Program-made: the position numbers and the translations under genes
Notes under the pieces: model-generated
Databases searched by the model: none
Seen by the model: the letters and a program-made list of their open reading frames with translations, nothing else
Told to the model about the DNA's origin: nothing
Shown here: piece by piece, positions 63,976 to 64,000 of the stretch
How the letters are laid out: every line of letters begins with the position of its first letter
Position numbering within the stretch: position 1 is the first letter of the stretch
Assembly (NCBI GenBank): GCA_051294375.1
Contig: CM119268.1
Coordinates: 19,536,625-19,600,624 of the forward strand
Reading direction: 5' to 3'
DNA length: 64,000 nucleotides
Source of the DNA: Paraspadella gotoi
Lineage: Eukaryota; Chaetognatha

Positions 63976-64000
63976 TAATCCAGAGGTAAATAAAAATGAT

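Overview
This is an assembled stretch of an animal nuclear genome, very probably an invertebrate. The evidence is AT-rich intergenic sequence, an extreme density of simple repeats (long GA/CT and AAAG/CTTT runs), degraded Ty3/Gypsy coding remnants, tRNA-like short interspersed repeats, degenerate TTAGGG-like stretches, and no bacterial gene organisation. I cannot name the species. No intact host protein-coding gene is convincing. Almost every long open frame lies in a tandem repeat whose unit lacks stop codons. The only firmly recognisable coding sequence is a broken Ty3/Gypsy gag-pol at about 48.0-50.66 kb. An unidentified exon-like stretch lies at 31.24-31.51 kb.

Layout. 1-5.4 kb: AT-rich repeats and copies of one prominent dispersed family. 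5.45-26.8 kb: a giant imperfect inverted repeat (left arm 5,450-16,800; right arm 17,146-26,805) whose centre holds a 25-N gap. Both arms carry the same things in mirror order: degenerate telomere-like DNA, two tRNA-like SINE copies, a polypurine/polypyrimidine minisatellite and mobile-element copies. The left arm looks noisier, with scattered single-base insertions. 26.9-28.8 kb: two opposed arrays of a 16-bp GGGATTCCTCCCACGC-type unit flank one mobile-element copy. 29.6-29.94 kb and 55.09-55.35 kb: two related solo LTR-like sequences in opposite orientation. 34.86-35.28 kb: a short derivative of the Gypsy element carrying a tRNA-like antisense segment. 35.7-43.9 kb: a second giant inverted repeat, again with N gaps at its centre. 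47.9-50.84 kb: the long Gypsy relative. 51.7-54.06 kb: a roughly 62-bp pyrimidine-rich array interrupted by a mobile-element copy. 54-64 kb: microsatellites, dispersed repeats and sequence I cannot identify.

The most interesting system is the dispersed family called HX here. Its 5' end begins CAAGTTTGAGCAAACAATGT followed by CGGATCTGCC. It then has an AT-rich module, often an 18-bp minisatellite (CATAATTTGGTCAACTGG), a conserved core and a (GGAC)n microsatellite. It ends in a 12-bp-stem hairpin (AGTCGGATCTGC / GCAGATCCGACT) followed by CTAAAAA. The 5' end holds an 11-base inverted copy of that hairpin stem. This architecture resembles non-autonomous Helentron-type rolling-circle elements (HINEs). 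At least fifteen full or partial copies are visible, some apparently nested in each other or sitting inside satellite arrays. The two giant palindromes with gapped centres may be real inverted duplications or assembly or chimeric-read artefacts; the sequence alone favours treating them with suspicion.
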